A stretch of DNA of 64,000 nt. Source: Candidatus Microthrix subdominans. GTDB taxonomy: Bacteria > Actinomycetota > Acidimicrobiia > Acidimicrobiales > Microtrichaceae. The notes under the pieces are model-generated. The model was not told the DNA's origin and searched no databases. It worked only from the letters and a program-made list of their open reading frames with translations. Of the stretch, positions 59,674-64,000 are shown piece after piece; the first letter of the stretch is position 1; every line of letters starts with the position of its first letter. The DNA lies in the NCBI GenBank assembly GCA_016719385.1, contig JADJZA010000010.1, positions 1-64,000 of the forward strand. The letters run 5' to 3'. The translations under genes were made by a program, and so were the position numbers.

Positions 59674-62600
59674 CGATTTCGTCCGGGCAGACGACGGCGG
59701 GCCGGCCGTGGTGGTCGGGCTGCGTTGCGACGCACGGCGGTCACTGCGGCGACGGTGACCGCAAGCAGGCTGATCCCGAGCGCGATCGAATAGGTGCGTT
59801 GGGGGGTATAGACCGCCACCATCGTTGCCGGCAGCTCGGCGTCGGGCGGGTCGACGATGGTCCAGCCGGCCATCGTGTCGAGGATTTCCGAGCGCTGCGA
59901 GCTGGCACCGTCGAAGCTGGCCGACCACCCGGCCCCGGCCGCCTGGCCGATGATCACCTGGGCCGGGCCGTCCAGGTCCAGGTCGGCCCCCACCGTGGTG
60001 CGGCCCAGGTTGGTGAGCTTCGCGCGATCGTTCGTCGTCGAATTGGTCGGTGTGGTGTCGGCGTCGGCCCGTGTCAGTTCGCTTGGCACGAGCGCCACCT
60101 GGTCGACGAGGCCGAGACCGCCCAGCGTGGTCTCCAGCTCGTGGGTGCCGGGCTTCAGCCCGACCTCGTCGCACACCTCCAGCTCCTTCGGCTGAGCCAA
60201 CAGCTCGGCCCGGGTGGCCTTCAGACGCACAGCCACCTCGACGCCGTCAATGCTCAGCACGGGCGTGCAGGCGCCGGCGTCGCGGCGCTCGCCCAGCTTG
60301 CCAAATCCGATCCGGCCGTTGATGCCCACCTCGTTGATCTCGATCGGGAGCGTCCCTGAGGCGTCGGCCGCCGCAGTCACCTTCCCGACCCTGATCACGA
60401 CCCGGTCGACCCCTTGGGCCGGCAGCTCGATGTCGGAGCGGGCCAGGCAGCGACCGGCCAGCGTCGACAGCTCGGGTGCGCAGCGTCGCTCGAGAGATGC
60501 CGTCACATTGGCGTAGACCGGGGCGTCGTCCAGGTAGCCCGAGACGCTCACGCTGTCGATCGACGACGTCGCCAGATCCTCCTCGCCCGGGGTGATCAGC
60601 GACAGCGAGGACACCTGCTGGCCGGGCAGCCGAAGCGAGAGGGTCTCGCCGCTGATCGGCGGTGCTCGCCACGAGCTGCCCAGATCGTCCCCGCTGGCGT
60701 CGACCGCCCCTGAACCGCTGGCCGACATCTGGTCGCGGAACCGCGACGACCCGTAGGCACCCACCTCGCGGTTGTCGAGGTTGTCGATCACCACGTCGGG
60801 GGTGTCGGCGCCGGCCCGGGCCCAGACGCGCGCCGCGTAGGTTCGGGCGCCGTCGGCCGTCTCGAAGCGCCGCCGCAGGCCGGGCTCCTCGACGAGGGGG
60901 GCGCCGATCGCCGACCGGTCGATCAGGTAGCGGGCGGCAGCGCCGGCGCCGGCGACCTCGGGCAGCGAGGGCATCACCAGGCGCTCGGCCAGGTCGAGTC
61001 GCTGGGAGTTGGCGTCGAACAGGGCGAGCTCGCTGAAACCGACCGCCAGGGGGCTCTGGGCGTTGACCGCGTCGATGCGGAAGGTCAGCGAGCTGACCTC
61101 GCGGCCGGGCAGGTTGATGCTCGTCGTCGCCGGTCCGAGGTCGTAGGCGACCGAGCGCCCCTGGTCGTCGGTGACGCTCATCCGCACGATCGTCGGGGTG
61201 TCGGCCGGGTTCCGCACCTGGGAGATCGATGCTCGGTCGAGCTTGGTCGGCTTCTTCAAGTCGATCGTCAGCGATTCGCCCCTCGGATCACGAATGCCGG
61301 CCACCGCCCAGGCGGTGCGCGGGTTGTCGTCGGTGGCGTTCGAGGGCCGATAGGTCAGGGGGAAGGTCTGATTGGGGGCCCCGTAGGTGGTGGCCGTGAT
61401 CGCCGAGGCGTCGCCGTAGTCGGCGACGGTCTGCTCGCCGGCGCCGCCGAAGAGGGGTCTGGCGGGTCGGTCGACACCGTCGGCACCCTCGGGCAGCACC
61501 GGCGACAGGAAGTTCTGTTCGGCGGTGCCGCGCTGCACCCGCCGACGGTTGCCGTCGGTGATCACCAACGACGAACCCTTCTCGAGCAGGTCGGCCGTGG
61601 TTGCCGTCGACATCGTCGGCAGGTAACGGACCGGTCCGTCGGCATCCAGGCTGCCCTGGGAGGCCAGCCCCGGCCAGCTCTCGCCCGAACCGGCGACGAG
61701 CAGGGGGGGGCGGGGATCGACGCGAACCATGCCCGGCGAGTCGATCACCTCGAACACCTCGACCGGCGTGAGCCCCTGGGCCTCCTCCGGCGTGGGTTCG
61801 GCGGCCGCGGGTCGGTCGGGGTCGGCGACGTTCTCGCCGGCGGCTCCGAAGGTGGCCACCGGTCGCAGGTCGGGGTCGGCGCGGAGCCCGTTGAACGACA
61901 CCGGCCTGGGGGCGCCCATCTCCTGCCAGTCGAGATCGTTGCGCAGCACGACCCACCGGATGCCCATGCGGGCCAGGATCGGGCCGATCACGCCGGGTTC
62001 GAAGCGGGCGCTCGAGATGTAGCGGTCGACGGCGTCGAGCAGGTCGGCCGCCTCTGGAGTGCCCTGGGGAAGGGTCGAGCGCGACACGTGGGGCTGGGAC
62101 AACAACGCGTCGAACAGATCGTCGCCGATGTAGCCCCACCGGTAGCGGGTGCGGTTTGCTCCCGGGAGGATCAACACCCGTCCGTCGTCGGGCAGGGCGT
62201 TGAGATACTCGGCGGCCTCGTTCCAGTAGGCGGGCAAGGCCTCGGCGGTTTCAGCCGGGGGGTACAGGTCGGCGCTCCAGAACGGCACGGCGGCGAGCAG
62301 CACGAGCGCCGCCGCCCCCGCAGCCAACATCGGGCGGGGAGCGAGCACTCCGGGCCACCGTGCGGCCCGGCTCCGCCCGGCGGCGGCACGGCCCCGCCTG
62401 CCTTCGGCGCGACGCCGCGCCCAGGCCGTGCCGGCGTCGCTGACGCCGATGGCGACGAGCACGGCGCTCGCCAGTGCCCACCCCGCCCCGGCCTTGTAGC
62501 CGTTGCGCAGGAGGCGGGAGGTGGGCACCTGCTCGTAGAGCCACGCCAGCGCCTGGCTGAGCGGGTACTGCCCGTCGGTCGGGTAGAGCCCCACCATCGC

Positions 62601-63689
62601 CACCAGTGCGATCAACAGCATCCACCCGTAGGTTCTGGCGCCGTACCACCGGGTGCGCACCAGCGCGACGACCGACACGATGGGCACCAGCAGGCTGAGG
62701 CCGGCCGCCAGCGGGTGGAGGACGTAGGGCGATGGGTGGGGCTGGGTCGTGCCGCCGCCGCCGAAGTAGGTCAGCCAATAGCCCAGGCCCCGAAGCGACT
62801 CGGCCCAACTCGAGTGAGCGCTGACCGTCTCGGGCAACTCGGTCACGCTCAGGTTGGCGCCGACGACGGGCCCGTTGACCGCCAGCACGATGAGTGCCGC
62901 GCTGGCACACGCCGCGCTGGCGAGCGCCGCCCGCCACATGAACGCCCACAGTGCACCCAGCCGAGCCCGGCGTTCGGCCGCCCCGGTCGGCTCGATCATC
63001 ACCATGGCGGCGGCGACGACCGCCGCCGGCAGGAAGGCGTAGATCAGGCTGGCCGAGTTGACGGCTCCCATGGCAAAGACGATCAGCGCCGTGCGGGCCG
63101 GCCAGCGCCATGGGCTGGGGTTGGTTTCGAGGGGGTCGCTGACCAGCGCGCCCCGGACGCACCACACCAGCCAGGGGGCCAGCGCGTAGTGAAAGAAGAT
63201 GCCCGACGGGACGAGAAACTCCGCGACGACCGGGTTGAACCCGAACACGAGCGCAGCGAGCACGATGGCGGTGCGGTCCTTCGGGCGGTGCTGGGCCACC
63301 ACAGCGGCAGCACCGGTGGCGCCGAGGGAGATCATCGACGCGTGCAGCACGCGCTCGGCCCACGCCGGCGACAAGCCCATCAGTCGCAACCCACCGACGA
63401 ACGCGCCGATGACCGGGCTGAAGTAGGGGTTGGGGCGACCCAGGTTGCGAACGCCGTCCCAGAGGGAGAGTTGGCTGCGTAGGTAGCGCCCGGTGCCCCA
63501 GTAGATCTCGAAGCGGGCGTCGGCGACGTAACGGCCGGGGGAGCTGATGGCCGCAGCGACGAAGGCGAGTGCGAAGGTGGCCAGGGCGACCCACGCGAGC
63601 AGCGGCAGACGGGGGAATCGCAGCGGGACGCGGCCGCCGATCGACGTCGCCGTCGATGTGCGGTGTTCGGGCGCCTCGGGTGGGCTCAT
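59670..63689 (-). CDS. AftD-like DUF3367 arabinofuranosyltransferase-family protein
   Basis: 1339 residues from ATG at 63689, overlapping the upstream methyltransferase stop by four bases. Residues ~20-470 are a GT-C membrane domain; the first external loop has RYVADARFEIYWGTGRYLRS with acidic residues at the expected catalytic site. The large external part follows, with a discoidin/CBM-like block (DNPRTAWAVAGIRDPRGESL, ASISQVRNPADTP) near residue 785 and further beta domains, then a final TM near residue 1315 and a basic tail. This is the architecture of mycobacterial AftD (alpha-1,3-arabinofuranosyltransferase). Mycobacteria use it for arabinogalactan; the acceptor here is unknown. The next ATG overlaps its stop by four bases. 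Confidence 0.88.
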   Translation of the reverse strand: MSPPEAPEHRTSTATSIGGRVPLRFPRLPLLAWVALATFALAFVAAAISSPGRYVADARFEIYWGTGRYLRSQLSLWDGVRNLGRPNPYFSPVIGAFVGGLRLMGLSPAWAERVLHASMISLGATGAAAVVAQHRPKDRTAIVLAALVFGFNPVVAEFLVPSGIFFHYALAPWLVWCVRGALVSDPLETNPSPWRWPARTALIVFAMGAVNSASLIYAFLPAAVVAAAMVMIEPTGAAERRARLGALWAFMWRAALASAACASAALIVLAVNGPVVGANLSVTELPETVSAHSSWAESLRGLGYWLTYFGGGGTTQPHPSPYVLHPLAAGLSLLVPIVSVVALVRTRWYGARTYGWMLLIALVAMVGLYPTDGQYPLSQALAWLYEQVPTSRLLRNGYKAGAGWALASAVLVAIGVSDAGTAWARRRAEGRRGRAAAGRSRAARWPGVLAPRPMLAAGAAALVLLAAVPFWSADLYPPAETAEALPAYWNEAAEYLNALPDDGRVLILPGANRTRYRWGYIGDDLFDALLSQPHVSRSTLPQGTPEAADLLDAVDRYISSARFEPGVIGPILARMGIRWVVLRNDLDWQEMGAPRPVSFNGLRADPDLRPVATFGAAGENVADPDRPAAAEPTPEEAQGLTPVEVFEVIDSPGMVRVDPRPPLLVAGSGESWPGLASQGSLDADGPVRYLPTMSTATTADLLEKGSSLVITDGNRRRVQRGTAEQNFLSPVLPEGADGVDRPARPLFGGAGEQTVADYGDASAITATTYGAPNQTFPLTYRPSNATDDNPRTAWAVAGIRDPRGESLTIDLKKPTKLDRASISQVRNPADTPTIVRMSVTDDQGRSVAYDLGPATTSINLPGREVSSLTFRIDAVNAQSPLAVGFSELALFDANSQRLDLAERLVMPSLPEVAGAGAAARYLIDRSAIGAPLVEEPGLRRRFETADGARTYAARVWARAGADTPDVVIDNLDNREVGAYGSSRFRDQMSASGSGAVDASGDDLGSSWRAPPISGETLSLRLPGQQVSSLSLITPGEEDLATSSIDSVSVSGYLDDAPVYANVTASLERRCAPELSTLAGRCLARSDIELPAQGVDRVVIRVGKVTAAADASGTLPIEINEVGINGRIGFGKLGERRDAGACTPVLSIDGVEVAVRLKATRAELLAQPKELEVCDEVGLKPGTHELETTLGGLGLVDQVALVPSELTRADADTTPTNSTTNDRAKLTNLGRTTVGADLDLDGPAQVIIGQAAGAGWSASFDGASSQRSEILDTMAGWTIVDPPDAELPATMVAVYTPQRTYSIALGISLLAVTVAAVTAVRRNAARPPRPARRRLPGRNR

Positions 63690-64000
63690 CGCTCGGGGCT
63701 GCTGGGCGTTCCCGGACGGCCGTGGCGGGTCTTGTTGAGCAGCAGGACGGCGTTCCACCCGGCGACCTCACGCAGCAGCGGCACCGACATCAGCCAACGT
63801 TGGGACGGCCAGTAGCGGGGGTAGCAGTCGGTGAGGACGAGCTCGTCGACCTGACCGGTCAGGCGGAGCACCGATCCGGCGTGGGTGGGCCAGAGCCGCT
63901 CGAAGGGCAGGTTCTTGCCGGTCGGCGGCCCGAGCAGACGGGCCCGAACGCTGGCACCCAAGCGGGGACCCAGCAGGTGGAACGGGGCGATCGCATGGCC
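63686..64000 (-). CDS. Methyltransferase-like protein, C-terminal part (cut by window end)
   Basis: The frame is open from the window edge to the stop at 63686 and gives 104 residues, starting GHAIAPFHLLGPRLGASVRA. LPFERLWPTHAGSVLRLTGQ, LVLTDCYPRYWPSQRWLMSV and VAGWNAVLLLNKTRHG look like the last strands of a class I SAM methyltransferase, a type often found beside DUF3367 genes. The assignment is tentative because motif I is outside the window. Its stop overlaps the AftD-like start by four bases (ATGA), so the two are translationally coupled. Confidence 0.6.
   Translation of the reverse strand, partial: GHAIAPFHLLGPRLGASVRARLLGPPTGKNLPFERLWPTHAGSVLRLTGQVDELVLTDCYPRYWPSQRWLMSVPLLREVAGWNAVLLLNKTRHGRPGTPSSPER

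Overview
The window is high-GC DNA, dense in genes, with frequent GTG starts and many 1-4 base stop/start overlaps. It looks like an Actinomycetota chromosome. The block of cofD/cofE, a giant GT2 membrane protein, a DUF5719-like protein, a DUF3499-like protein, manB, a Trm112-like protein, a SIS-type PGI/PMI and ahcY matches a gene neighbourhood I know from actinobacteria. With an AftD-like DUF3367 enzyme and no mycolate genes in view, I lean towards Acidimicrobiia (Candidatus Microthrix-like); that placement is inference. I see no rRNA, tRNA, CRISPR array, prophage or intact insertion sequence, and no gene-free stretch above 300 bases. The largest intergenic region, 10018-10278, holds a strong stem-loop.

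Layout. 1-4762: a truncated GT4 glycosyltransferase, a compositionally atypical membrane protein, a secreted protein, a mannose-1-phosphate guanylyltransferase and a small 4-TM protein bracketed by 29-base direct repeats. 4787-13620: SDR and carotenoid oxygenase (divergent), F420 genes cofE/cofD, gmd, an XRE regulator, an rmd-like reductase and a GT39-like transferase. 13732-20900: giant GT2 protein, DUF5719-like protein, thioredoxin-like protein and a DUF6777-like lipoprotein. 21048-31498: ftsH, DUF3499-like protein, CPBP protease, a frameshifted large membrane protein, manB, Trm112-like, PGI/PMI and ahcY. 31648-36916: SDR, a MazE-like antitoxin with a decayed PIN toxin, dGTPase, obg and proB. 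36950-43861 (minus strand): two substrate-binding-type proteins (one fused to VWA), a coiled-coil membrane protein, MurJ and PspA. 43954-47837: membrane protein, DUF488, a CbbX-type AAA ATPase with a possible TerB-like N-terminus, DoxX-like protein. 47992-64000: a MoxR/VWA pair coupled to a surface-glycan cluster (GT2, GT4, two anchored LamG-like proteins, acyltransferase, methyltransferase, sulfotransferase, flippase, AftD-like enzyme, truncated methyltransferase).

How it fits together. The window encodes a full route from fructose-6-phosphate to GDP-deoxymannose: PGI/PMI (28915), ManB (27256), GDP-mannose pyrophosphorylase (3189), Gmd (9037) and Rmd-like (10913). Many glycosyltransferases and lipid-linked-sugar transferases could use these donors. 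The right half is envelope biology: lipid II flipping, membrane stress (PspA), VWA/AAA machines and a decorated polysaccharide. The sequence shows two probable frameshifts (near 24545 and near 59320), one decayed toxin gene (32904-33091) and several repeats, all reported below.
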